From contig CADCRJ010000003.1 of the NCBI GenBank assembly GCA_902803735.1, positions 1 to 32,822 on the forward strand: a stretch of 32,822 nucleotides of DNA, in the 5' to 3' direction. Shown piece by piece: positions 24,294-30,170 of this stretch. The notes beneath the pieces were generated by a model. It was not told the origin of the DNA and ran no database searches. It saw nothing but the letters and a program-made list of their open reading frames with translations. Numbering within the stretch: position 1 is the first letter of the stretch; every line of letters begins with the position of its first letter. The position numbers and the translations under genes are program-made. The DNA comes from an uncultured Spirochaetaceae bacterium. Lineage in GTDB: Bacteria; Spirochaetota; Spirochaetia; Treponematales; Treponemataceae.

Positions 24294-25595
24294 TTATTTT
24301 TCTTTGTGGCGACGGTCTAACTCGTTATAAACGTCCTGCCACGTAACGCCCTCTTTATACATAAGAACGCTTACAAAATAAAGTAAATCGGCAGCTTCCC
24401 AGATTACCTCGTCCTTAGACTCAGCATCATCCGTAAGCTCCTCCGCTTCTTCCATGACCTTTTCGCGAACACGCTTTGCATCCAGCGTCGCGGTATAGCT
24501 GCCAGGTCTAGGATTTGCAAATCTCTCAGAAATTGTTCCGTAGAGACGCTCCAAAGTTGACTTCGCATCAGGCTCGCTGCCAAAGCAAGTGAAGCTTCCT
24601 GTATGGCATACGCCACCATGCGGAATTACAGTAGCCAAAACTGTGTCGCGGTCGCAGTCAACTCTCATTTTTACAAGTTCAAGGAAATGTCCGCTTGTCT
24701 CGCCCTTTGTCCAGAGCTTATTGCGAGTCCTGCTAAAGAACGAGAGCTTTCCTGTCTCAAAAGACTTTTCAAATGCCTCTTTGTTAGAATAGCCCATCAT
24801 AAGCACTTCGCCAGCAGGGCTTTGAGCAATGACAGGAATCATTCCGTCAACTTTCTCAAAATTAAGGCATCCAATAAAAGAGTCTTTCAAAGAAACTTTT
24901 CCTGTGTAAAGAGCCATTCCAAGCTGAACGTCGCAGCCAAGCTTCTCAAGCTCTACAATCTGCTCCAAAGAATTTACGCCGCCAGCCGCAACGACACGGC
25001 AAGAAACAGCCTCACGCAATGCACGGCAAGAATCCATGTCCGTTCCCTGCATGCAGCCTTCTTTCTCAACGCAGGTAAAAAGCAGCTCAGAACAGTATTT
25101 CTCGGCTTCTCGTGCACCGTCTATCAAAGGAATGTCAACAGTCTCCGTCCATCCCTTTACTGCAATTTTTCCATTTATAGCATCAACGCTGATGATAACA
25201 CGCTGCTTGCCAATTGCGGCAACAAGCTCTTCCAAAAAGGCTGTATTCAAAACTGACTCACCAGCCTTTGGAGACGGATTCCATGCCGCAGAGCCGACAA
25301 TAACTTTCTCAGCTCCAAGGGAAATAAGCTCGCGGGCTTTCTTTACATCACGGATTCCACCGCCAACACGCACGTTTCCATGTCGGAGAAGATGCTTAAG
25401 AAGCTCTGTATTTTTTGTATTTCCCTTTTCATCTGTATGACGGAGGGCTTGATCCAAGTCGATAACAGCGACTTCACCATATTTGTCAAAATCAGCGATG
25501 AGAGCATCCGCATCGTCACGCTGAAGAACCAAATCCTTACCGTTTTTTAGCTGGACAACATGTCCGTCCTTTAAATCAATGCTTGCGATTACCAT
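24294..25595 (-). CDS. hisAIE: HisA-HisI-HisE trifunctional histidine biosynthesis fusion
   Basis: The start at 25595 (MVIASIDLKDG) gives 433 residues and matches HisA starts. Residues 1-240 are a HisA-type half-barrel with catalytic Asp7 and Asp138 (ISVDAINGKIAVKGW) and phosphate loops VGGGIRD and AAGGVNS. Residues of about 246-345 are HisI, phosphoribosyl-AMP cyclohydrolase (LWTKGETSGH, DCDRD, CHTGSFTCF: zinc cysteines 314, 330 and 337). Residues of about 349-433 are HisE, phosphoribosyl-ATP pyrophosphatase (MEEAEEL, EVIWEAADLLYF). Together they catalyse steps 2, 3 and 4 of histidine synthesis in one chain. hisD follows. The mRNA appears leaderless. Confidence 0.93.
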   Translation of the reverse strand: MVIASIDLKDGHVVQLKNGKDLVLQRDDADALIADFDKYGEVAVIDLDQALRHTDEKGNTKNTELLKHLLRHGNVRVGGGIRDVKKARELISLGAEKVIVGSAAWNPSPKAGESVLNTAFLEELVAAIGKQRVIISVDAINGKIAVKGWTETVDIPLIDGAREAEKYCSELLFTCVEKEGCMQGTDMDSCRALREAVSCRVVAAGGVNSLEQIVELEKLGCDVQLGMALYTGKVSLKDSFIGCLNFEKVDGMIPVIAQSPAGEVLMMGYSNKEAFEKSFETGKLSFFSRTRNKLWTKGETSGHFLELVKMRVDCDRDTVLATVIPHGGVCHTGSFTCFGSEPDAKSTLERLYGTISERFANPRPGSYTATLDAKRVREKVMEEAEELTDDAESKDEVIWEAADLLYFVSVLMYKEGVTWQDVYNELDRRHKEK

Positions 25596-25601
25596 ACGCA
25601 A

Positions 25602-25630
25602 AGTATAGCAAAACACACAATTCAAGACAA
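25602..25630 (-). promoter_or_regulatory. his operon promoter
   Basis: On the minus strand TTGTCT (25630-25625), a 17-base spacer ending in TGC, and TATACT (25607-25602). Six bases (25601-25596) separate the box from the ATG at 25595, with no ribosome binding site. Confidence 0.6.
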
Positions 25631-25669
25631 TCAAAGAGAGACAAAAAACGGCTCAATAAGGCAAAATCC

Positions 25670-25697
25670 TTGAAAAACAACTTTTTTTTTGTATAGT
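25670..25697 (+). promoter_or_regulatory. Promoter of the small lipoprotein gene
   Basis: TTGAAA at 25670-25675 and TATAGT at 25692-25697 with a 16-base spacer that holds a run of nine or more T. The leader of about 55 nt carries AAGGAG before the ATG at 25759. Confidence 0.55.
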
Positions 25698-25758
25698 GTT
25701 TAATAAGTTTTGCTTGCACTGCAAAACCAAAAACAATTTTTTCCAAGGAGCTATTTCT

Positions 25759-26061
25759 ATGAAAACATTAAAAAAGGTTCTTTTTGCAATGGCTGTTACA
25801 GCGGCAATCTCCGCATTCACAGCTTGTACAACAACAGTACCTGGCTATGCTCAGGGCAATTTTCCGCATGACAGCGAATCTTATCAGGTTCTAGGACGTA
25901 TTACGGTTCACTTTGAGACAGGCAAAGCCGCTTACTACAAGCTCGTTGAGGAAGCTCAGAAACAGTATCCAGGAGCAGACGACGTTGTAAACATCATGTG
26001 TGACGTTGAGAATAATACAGACTACATTCTCTCTGGCATCGCAATCAAATATAAGAAATAA
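25759..26061 (+). CDS. Small lipoprotein of unknown function
   Basis: The start at 25759 is set by AAGGAG eight bases upstream and gives 100 residues. The signal peptide ends in SAFTAC, a relaxed spirochaete-type lipobox, so Cys22 is likely lipidated. The mature part is a compact alpha/beta domain with YQVLGRITVHF, a helix KAAYYKLVEEAQKQYPGADD, VVNIMCDVEN and a final strand SGIAIKYKK. The pattern recalls the TRL-like family of short lipoproteins, but this is only a resemblance. It stands alone with its own promoter. Confidence 0.75.
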   Translation: MKTLKKVLFAMAVTAAISAFTACTTTVPGYAQGNFPHDSESYQVLGRITVHFETGKAAYYKLVEEAQKQYPGADDVVNIMCDVENNTDYILSGIAIKYKK

Positions 26062-26098
26062 GCAACAACTTCATACACTTTTTTTTCAGGCGGCTTTC

Positions 26099-26107
26099 TG
26101 ATATAGT
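26099..26107 (+). promoter_or_regulatory. Extended -10 promoter of the DTW gene
   Basis: TGA-TATAGT at 26099-26107; the ATG at 26114 starts six bases later with no ribosome binding site. The -35 region is only a run of T. Confidence 0.45.
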
Positions 26108-26113
26108 CTATTT

Positions 26114-26797
26114 ATGCGAGAAATCTGTTTTAAATGCCTTAGACCAAAAGAAAGCTGCCTTTGCAGTCACCTCACACCTTTCGACCCCGGAATCAAATTC
26201 GTTTTTTTAATGCACCCAAAAGAAGCAAAACGCCAGCGAACAGGAACAGGGCGAATAGCTCATGCAGGTCTTATAGACTCAGAAATTCTTGTTGGAATCG
26301 ACTTTACAAAAAACACAAGACTCTGCCAGCTTTTGGAAGACCCGCAGTATTATCCTGTCTTGCTCTATCCAGGGGATGACGCATGGACTTCAAAAAAAGA
26401 GGGATTTAAAGAAGAAATTGGAGGCAAGAGACTTCTTGCAATAATCATAGACTCGACTTGGTTCTGCTCAAAAAAAATGATTCGCTACAGCTCGAACATA
26501 ATGAAGCTTCCAAAAGTAAGCTTTGCAGGAAATTATGAGTCAATATTCACATTCAAGCGGGAACCACGCCCCGAATACATCTCCACAATAGAAACCTGCT
26601 ACTACCTTACAAAGGAACTATCAGAAGCGGGCATTACGGATACGGATGTAAGCAAGGCAGAATGCCTTATGGACGCTTTTAAGGCAATGATAAAATTCCA
26701 GCTGCAAAAAGAAAATGACCGCATTGAGGGAAAAATCCCAAACAGCCATGCCACGGACTTCAAATACACAAAAAAGAAAGAAATCCCAGATTTCTAG
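26114..26797 (+). CDS. DTW-domain protein, probable tRNA-uridine aminocarboxypropyltransferase
   Basis: The protein has 227 residues. The N-terminus has the family's zinc cysteines (CFKC-LRPKESCLC; Cys5, 8, 15, 17). The name-giving motif is present as DSTW in IIDSTWFCSKKM near 113. Members such as E. coli TapT (YfiP) transfer the 3-amino-3-carboxypropyl group from S-adenosylmethionine to a uridine in tRNA (acp3U). The N-terminal PKEAKRQRTGTGR segment fits the family. It lies alone between a lipoprotein gene and the accessory region and marks the end of the ordinary genes. Confidence 0.9.
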   Translation: MREICFKCLRPKESCLCSHLTPFDPGIKFVFLMHPKEAKRQRTGTGRIAHAGLIDSEILVGIDFTKNTRLCQLLEDPQYYPVLLYPGDDAWTSKKEGFKEEIGGKRLLAIIIDSTWFCSKKMIRYSSNIMKLPKVSFAGNYESIFTFKREPRPEYISTIETCYYLTKELSEAGITDTDVSKAECLMDAFKAMIKFQLQKENDRIEGKIPNSHATDFKYTKKKEIPDF

Positions 26798-26871
26798 GTA
26801 AAATGAAAGATTTTATAGACGAAAATATAGATGACATTTCCAATATATTTAATTGTAAGGAGAGAAACAAA

Positions 26872-27930
26872 ATGTTTGAAGATAAATTTACTGAATTGCA
26901 GATGGATATGATTGACATCTGTGAAGAATATTCTTGCGACATGGCTGACAAAATCTTTATTTATGTTTCTTTTGAGGGAGCATTATTTCCGTTCCATTTC
27001 TATTGTATAAAAAACAAGCTTTTTCATGCAGGAAAACTAAATAAAGCAGGTGTAAACGCGAATTTTGATGTTTCTGTTTATTGCCAAAGGCAAGTTATAG
27101 CAATCATCAAAGAGGACGCGGAAGAAATAAAATCGATCTGCGCAAAATACAATAAGCCGGTGCCTACGGAAATGCGGATTGTGTACGAGCCAAAGACAAA
27201 GAAGCTCAACGCAGAGTATAAGTACGAAAAGCAATTTACTGATGACATGGGGCTTTCAAATATAGTCAACGACTGGTTTGAGAAAGAGCAAGTTAAACTG
27301 GAAGGCAAAAAGGAAAGCCAGGCGGTAAATGCTATCGGGTGGAAGGCAATCCAAGAAGAATTCCTGAGAGTCTACCCGAACCAGACAAATCCCAAGCATT
27401 ACGGAACGATTATCAAACGCTGTTTTGGGGGCAGCGATGTGTTTGACGGAATCAGCATTTATGACGGCGGCGATTTCTGGCATTTCGTGACGTTCGGTTT
27501 GACCGAGCTTTACGAAAAGGAGTACGAGGACAAAAGCACGAGCGGCAAAGGCTACGAGCTTACATTCAAGCTCAAAAAAGGCTTCGGCGATGATGAGGAG
27601 GCAGAAATCAGAACAGTCTGCTCAAATCTTCAGAAAATCGCCACTCACGTTTTTGATGACTGTGAAGTTTTCAGCCCCGACGAGTACATTTACACAGGGC
27701 AGACTCAGGGAATCGACGCGAACCATAAATCAAAGCTCACGGGCTTCATCACCGTCAAAGACCCCTCGGTCGAGACTCTGGACACCCCGAACGGCAAGGT
27801 TGAGTTCCTTGAGCTTGTGGGCATGACGGACGAGGAGCTTAAAACGCTCTCATCAGGCGATTCGGTCAGGGAAATCTACAAGAAGCTCGGCTCCGACATC
27901 ACCGACTACGCAAGGGATTCTGTTGTGTGA
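26872..27930 (+). CDS. YezG (DUF600)-SUFU fusion, probable double immunity protein
   Basis: The start at 26872 (MFEDKFTELQ) has AAGGAG nine bases upstream; an in-frame ATG at 26803 adds 23 residues without a ribosome binding site. The protein has 352 residues. Residues 1-145 resemble the YezG/DUF600 immunity family. Residues of about 160-350 are a suppressor-of-fused (SUFU) domain, with GISIYDGGDFWHFVTFGLTE as its clearest motif. Both families are known as immunity proteins against secreted polymorphic toxins. Bases 26872-27250 are AT-rich, while 27400-27930 are clearly richer in G and C with C/G-ending codons, so the halves probably have different origins. No toxin gene is adjacent. Confidence 0.8.
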   Translation: MFEDKFTELQMDMIDICEEYSCDMADKIFIYVSFEGALFPFHFYCIKNKLFHAGKLNKAGVNANFDVSVYCQRQVIAIIKEDAEEIKSICAKYNKPVPTEMRIVYEPKTKKLNAEYKYEKQFTDDMGLSNIVNDWFEKEQVKLEGKKESQAVNAIGWKAIQEEFLRVYPNQTNPKHYGTIIKRCFGGSDVFDGISIYDGGDFWHFVTFGLTELYEKEYEDKSTSGKGYELTFKLKKGFGDDEEAEIRTVCSNLQKIATHVFDDCEVFSPDEYIYTGQTQGIDANHKSKLTGFITVKDPSVETLDTPNGKVEFLELVGMTDEELKTLSSGDSVREIYKKLGSDITDYARDSVV

Positions 27931-27945
27931 GATGAAACTGCCGAA

Positions 27946-27981
27946 CAACTTTGGAAATGCTGATGTGCAGCGCCAAAGTTG
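27946..27981. repeat. Inverted repeat overlapping the antisense-RNA promoter
   Basis: CAACTTTGG (27946-27954) is exactly complementary to CCAAAGTTG (27973-27981), with a smaller inner GCTG/CAGC stem. It follows the SUFU gene by 16 bases and its right arm covers the first three bases of the -35 box at 27979. It may be the end of the SUFU transcript or an operator. Confidence 0.65.
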
Positions 27982-28007
27982 ACAAAGCAACAAACGCAAT
28001 TTATATT
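27979..28007 (+). promoter_or_regulatory. Near-consensus promoter of a small RNA
   Basis: TTGACA (27979-27984), exactly 17 bases, TATATT (28002-28007). This is the best sigma-70-type promoter in the window, yet no plus-strand reading frame follows it for nearly 400 bases. Confidence 0.75.
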
Positions 28008-28013
28008 AAAACA

Positions 28014-28110
28014 AACGGGGACGCAATGCAAAAAGAGCAACTTGCCTCCGTTGAGTTTGTTTGATACAAGCCCGCTGAAAGTTTCGTTGCTGTCAGGCGG
28101 GCTTCTTTAT
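28014..28110 (+). ncRNA. Candidate antisense RNA of a type I toxin-antitoxin pair
   Basis: The RNA is predicted from the promoter at 27979-28007 to the hairpin at 28068-28104, about 97 nt. Its 5' part can fold by pairing AACGGGG with the CTCCGTT segment near 28046-28052. It contains GCCTCC (28044-28049), complementary to the toxin ribosome binding site GGAGGC. Its 3' end overlaps the end of the convergent toxin mRNA, so the two would share a fully complementary stretch of about 45 bases. This matches the B. subtilis TxpA/RatA layout. The RNA itself is inferred, not shown. Confidence 0.55.
28068..28104. terminator. Bidirectional hairpin between toxin gene and antisense RNA
   Basis: AAGCCCGCTGA (28068-28078) pairs with TCAGGCGGGCTT (28093-28104) with one bulged G. 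Plus-strand readout is followed by CTTTAT; minus-strand readout by GTATCAAAC, which is a poor T-tract, so the toxin mRNA may run further. Confidence 0.75.
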
Positions 28111-28120
28111 GCTCTAAGTC

Positions 28121-28201
28121 CTATTTAAGTAGGAAGGTGAGCAGGTCTATAATCAGAGAAAGAATCATGATGACAAGTACCACGATTTCATAAATCGTCA
28201 T
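28121..28201 (-). CDS. Putative holin-like type I toxin peptide (TxpA/BsrE-like)
   Basis: The 26-codon frame starts MTIYEIVVLV, continues as one hydrophobic helix with a single Asp19 (LIIDLLTFLLK) and stops with TAG at 28123-28121. A very strong AAGGAGG (28217-28211) lies nine bases before the ATG. The start Met-x-x-Tyr/Phe-Glu/Gln and the lone membrane helix are the hallmark of the putative holin-like toxin family (TxpA, BsrE, BsrG), membrane-depolarising peptides mostly known from Firmicutes. It was too short for routine gene finding. The convergent small RNA and the masked ribosome binding site support a toxin role. A plain small membrane peptide remains possible. Confidence 0.65.
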   Translation of the reverse strand: MTIYEIVVLVIMILSLIIDLLTFLLK

Positions 28202-28208
28202 ACAGACA

Positions 28209-28237
28209 GCCTCCTTCATTCACGAGAAATCGGAGGC
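28209..28237 (-). promoter_or_regulatory. Hairpin masking the toxin ribosome binding site
   Basis: In the minus-strand leader GCCTCC (28237-28232) is complementary to GGAGGC (28214-28209), which is the toxin Shine-Dalgarno sequence. The loop is 17 bases. Such self-masking keeps full-length type I toxin mRNAs untranslated. Confidence 0.5.
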
Positions 28238-28272
28238 AAGCCGCCGCGATCCGCAAAGCGTCCCCTGTAAGG

Positions 28273-28281
28273 CGTATAGCA
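28273..28281 (-). promoter_or_regulatory. Candidate extended -10 of the toxin gene
   Basis: TGC-TATACG on the minus strand, with start expected near 28266 and a leader of about 65 nt. The -35 region is poor, so this is a tentative call. Confidence 0.35.
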
Positions 28282-28332
28282 CAGCAAAATCTCAAAAACA
28301 GCAACAAAAATTCTCAGAAACTCGCAAACACA

Positions 28333-28371
28333 GGCATTGTGTTACAGGGGGCAAAGGGCTTACACAATGCC
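28333..28371. repeat. Inverted repeats upstream of the toxin and of gene 28403
   Basis: GGCATTGTGT (28333-28342) pairs with ACACAATGCC (28362-28371) over a 19-base loop. Overlapping it, TTACAGGGG (28342-28350) is the reverse complement of CCCCTGTAA at 28262-28270. Both could be operator or recombination-related palindromes. The rest of 28282-28332 is A-rich and shows nothing else. Confidence 0.6.
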
Positions 28372-28387
28372 GATTGAAAAGGTAAAA

Positions 28388-28396
28388 TGCTAAGAT
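28388..28396 (+). promoter_or_regulatory. Extended -10 promoter of gene 28403
   Basis: TGC-TAAGAT ends six bases before the ATG at 28403. There is no ribosome binding site, so the transcript is probably leaderless. Confidence 0.45.
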
Positions 28397-28402
28397 ATTT
28401 TT

Positions 28403-28807
28403 ATGTATACAGAATTAGATGATTTGTTAAATCAAAATACAACAATTGATGCATGGTATGATGACGGTTTTTTAATCGCTCGTGCCATGCTTAATGATTT
28501 TTCAGAAAATGATTGGAATATGCTGAAAACCAACATTTTTAATAAAGACTTAGAATGGCAGAAAAAATTAGCATATTCAATTAGTAATAAAATAATCATC
28601 GACGAATTAGATATTCTATTGGAATTATTAAAAATTCGTAATGATGAATTAACTGAAATATGTATCGATTCTCTAAAATTATATTGCAATCCAAAGTTTG
28701 AAAATATCATCAAAAATAATCCGAATGTTTTGGAAATACTACATGACAAAAATAATTTCCAAAGCACTTTTCTAAGACTGTTATTGGAGAATTTATGCAA
28801 GAGCTAA
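28403..28807 (+). CDS. Small helical protein, possible Imm30-like immunity protein
   Basis: The protein has 134 residues, nearly all helical. Repeated elements such as DELDILLELLKIRNDELTEI and CIDSLKLYCNPKFENII suggest short HEAT-like hairpins, and the layout recalls the Imm30 type of immunity protein; this is resemblance only. The gene is far more AT-rich than its neighbours (TTA/AAT/AAA codons throughout), which points to recent transfer. It has no toxin gene beside it and lies just after the toxin-antitoxin-like element. Confidence 0.7.
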   Translation: MYTELDDLLNQNTTIDAWYDDGFLIARAMLNDFSENDWNMLKTNIFNKDLEWQKKLAYSISNKIIIDELDILLELLKIRNDELTEICIDSLKLYCNPKFENIIKNNPNVLEILHDKNNFQSTFLRLLLENLCKS

Positions 28808-28877
28808 GAAGAATAATAATTTAGACATTTTCTCAAACAGCTCTAAAAAGCAAGTTTTCTGCTATTGCAAAATTGTG

Positions 28878-28895
28878 TATAATGAAATCGAGGAG
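28878..28895 (+). promoter_or_regulatory. Promoter box and ribosome binding site of the DUF3791/DUF3990 operon
   Basis: TATAAT at 28878-28883 and GAGGAG at 28890-28895, five bases before the ATG at 28901. The mRNA leader would be only about ten bases. Confidence 0.5.
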
Positions 28896-28900
28896 TTTTT

Positions 28901-29116
28901 ATGTGCAAGAAATCTGAAATGCAGTTTTCGGTTTTTCTCATTCATCAGTTGGCTCAAAGCTGGAAAAAAACACCGCACGAAGTTTATCAAACACTCGAGA
29001 AATCGCGTATTCTTGATGATTACATCATAAAACACTACGATGTTCTTCATTCAATGGGCGAGCAAAGCCTTGTGGAAGATATAACCCAGTTCGTAAAGGA
29101 AAAGCAAAGCGTATGA
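28901..29116 (+). CDS. DUF3791-domain protein
   Basis: The protein has 71 residues, all helical. The pattern FLIHQLAQSWKKTPHEVYQTL, then DDYIIKHYDVLHSMG and LVEDITQFVKEK is typical of DUF3791. The family is very often encoded directly before DUF3990 proteins, as here; the next gene overlaps it by 4 bases (ATGA type). It is a likely partner or antitoxin-like regulator of the DUF3990 protein, though its activity is not established. It is the first gene of a four-gene operon. Confidence 0.85.
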   Translation: MCKKSEMQFSVFLIHQLAQSWKKTPHEVYQTLEKSRILDDYIIKHYDVLHSMGEQSLVEDITQFVKEKQSV

Positions 29117-29610
29117 CAGTCTATCACGGTGCTGCGGCTGAAATCAAAAATCCTGATGTTTCGTTTTCAAAAAACTATTTGGATTTTGGCAAAGGATTTT
29201 ATATAACATCATTCAAAGCTCAAGCGGAAAAATGGGCTTTGCGCAAAGCAGACAGAACAAAGAATGGTCTGGCAACTGTAAATGTTTATGAGCTTTTTGA
29301 TGATTTGAATTCTTTCAAGGTTTTGAATTTTGAATCAGAAAATGAGCAATGGCTGGATTTTGTCTGCAACTGTAGAAAAGGCAGTGAAATCTACAAAGAT
29401 TATGACATCATAATCGGAGCGGTTGCAGACGATGATGTTTTCAAAACTGTGAATATGTATTTTCGCGGTTTGTGGGATAAAAAAAAGACGCTCGAAGAAA
29501 TCCGTTATTACAAAACAAGCAATCAAATCTGCATAACAAATCAAGAAGTTTTGGACAAAGTTCTTTCTTTTCAATCATCGTACATTGTTGGAGGAAAACA
29601 AAATGGTTGA
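29113..29610 (+). CDS. DUF3990-domain protein, ADP-ribosyltransferase-like fold
   Basis: The protein has 165 residues. The start TVYHGAAAEI (His5) and YLDFGKGFYITSFKAQAEKW (Tyr30) match the His and Tyr positions of the H-Y-E class of ADP-ribosyltransferase folds, to which DUF3990 is related. Later come WLDFVCNCRKGS and DIIIGAVADDD, also usual in this family. It may modify a protein or nucleic acid using NAD, possibly as a toxin held by the neighbouring DUF3791 protein; this is inference. It overlaps both neighbours, by 4 and 8 bases. Confidence 0.82.
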   Translation: MTVYHGAAAEIKNPDVSFSKNYLDFGKGFYITSFKAQAEKWALRKADRTKNGLATVNVYELFDDLNSFKVLNFESENEQWLDFVCNCRKGSEIYKDYDIIIGAVADDDVFKTVNMYFRGLWDKKKTLEEIRYYKTSNQICITNQEVLDKVLSFQSSYIVGGKQNG

Positions 29611-29818
29611 TAAAAATGAGCTTACGGCTTTTTATCGTCAGGAGCTGGAATCAAGCATCATTGAGTATTTGGCAGAAAAGCTAAAGCTCGATTACAGGGC
29701 TGCGATGAAGATTTATTATGATTCAAAGCTGGCAAAGCAAATTGAAGCGGGCGAGAACGGCATTGACAATCTGGATTTTAAGAATCTGGCAGAGGATTTG
29801 ATTGAGAACGAGCTATGA
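29603..29818 (+). CDS. Small helical protein, possible diverged DUF3791 relative
   Basis: The ATG at 29603 has GGAGG eight bases upstream, inside the end of the DUF3990 gene. The protein has 71 residues, exactly the length of the first gene's product. IIEYLAEKLKLDYRAAMKIYYDSKLAKQI and the ending NLAEDLIENEL can be laid over the DUF3791 protein's IHQLAQSW...VEDITQFV with similar spacing. I therefore suspect a second, diverged partner of the DUF3990 protein. No other family is recognised. Confidence 0.75.
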   Translation: MVDKNELTAFYRQELESSIIEYLAEKLKLDYRAAMKIYYDSKLAKQIEAGENGIDNLDFKNLAEDLIENEL

Positions 29819-30135
29819 GCGATTTTCACGATGTATTGCGAGCGGCAAAAGGCACATTTTTTAGCGAAACACAAAAATATCATAGCGATTGCCAAACAGA
29901 AGTGCTAATCGACAATGACGAGTGTTTCAGAGCGATAGCGGAATGGGAAAAATGCACGGGAGAGCTGCTTGTTGAGCGTCCTGATTTTGCTCCGTATCGG
30001 TTCGTGCGTTTTTGCATATTGTCGAGCGCCGAAGAGAAAAGCGTGTTTTTCTGGAATGACAGCGATGAAACGCCTGATGAAATCACGGAGAAAATAAAAG
30101 CGGGCTTCCGTGTAGGGCTGGAATATTCAGAATAA
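29815..30135 (+). CDS. Protein of unknown function, last gene of the DUF3990 operon
   Basis: The protein has 106 residues, begins by an ATGA overlap with the upstream gene and is soluble. It looks like a small alpha/beta domain, with CFRAIAEWEKCTGELLVERP, YRFVRFCILSS and KSVFFWNDSDETPDEI. I recognise no family. The strict overlap of all four genes implies coordinated amounts and a shared function with the DUF3990 protein. Confidence 0.7.
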   Translation: MSDFHDVLRAAKGTFFSETQKYHSDCQTEVLIDNDECFRAIAEWEKCTGELLVERPDFAPYRFVRFCILSSAEEKSVFFWNDSDETPDEITEKIKAGFRVGLEYSE

Positions 30136-30144
30136 AGGTGAAAT

Positions 30145-30165
30145 ATGGATTCACAGACTCAGTAA
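30145..30165 (+). other. Six-codon remnant of a further operon gene
   Basis: ATG GAT TCA CAG ACT CAG TAA follows AAAGGTG by four bases, nine bases after the preceding stop. It has the look of the start of a deleted gene. The minus-strand SUKH gene ends only 5 bases later, so a rearrangement boundary may lie here. Confidence 0.3.
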
Positions 30166-30170
30166 GGCAA

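Noticed and set aside
24603-25256. 217-codon plus-strand frame opposite hisAIE
   Set aside because: Shadow of the conserved fusion gene; no start signal or family.
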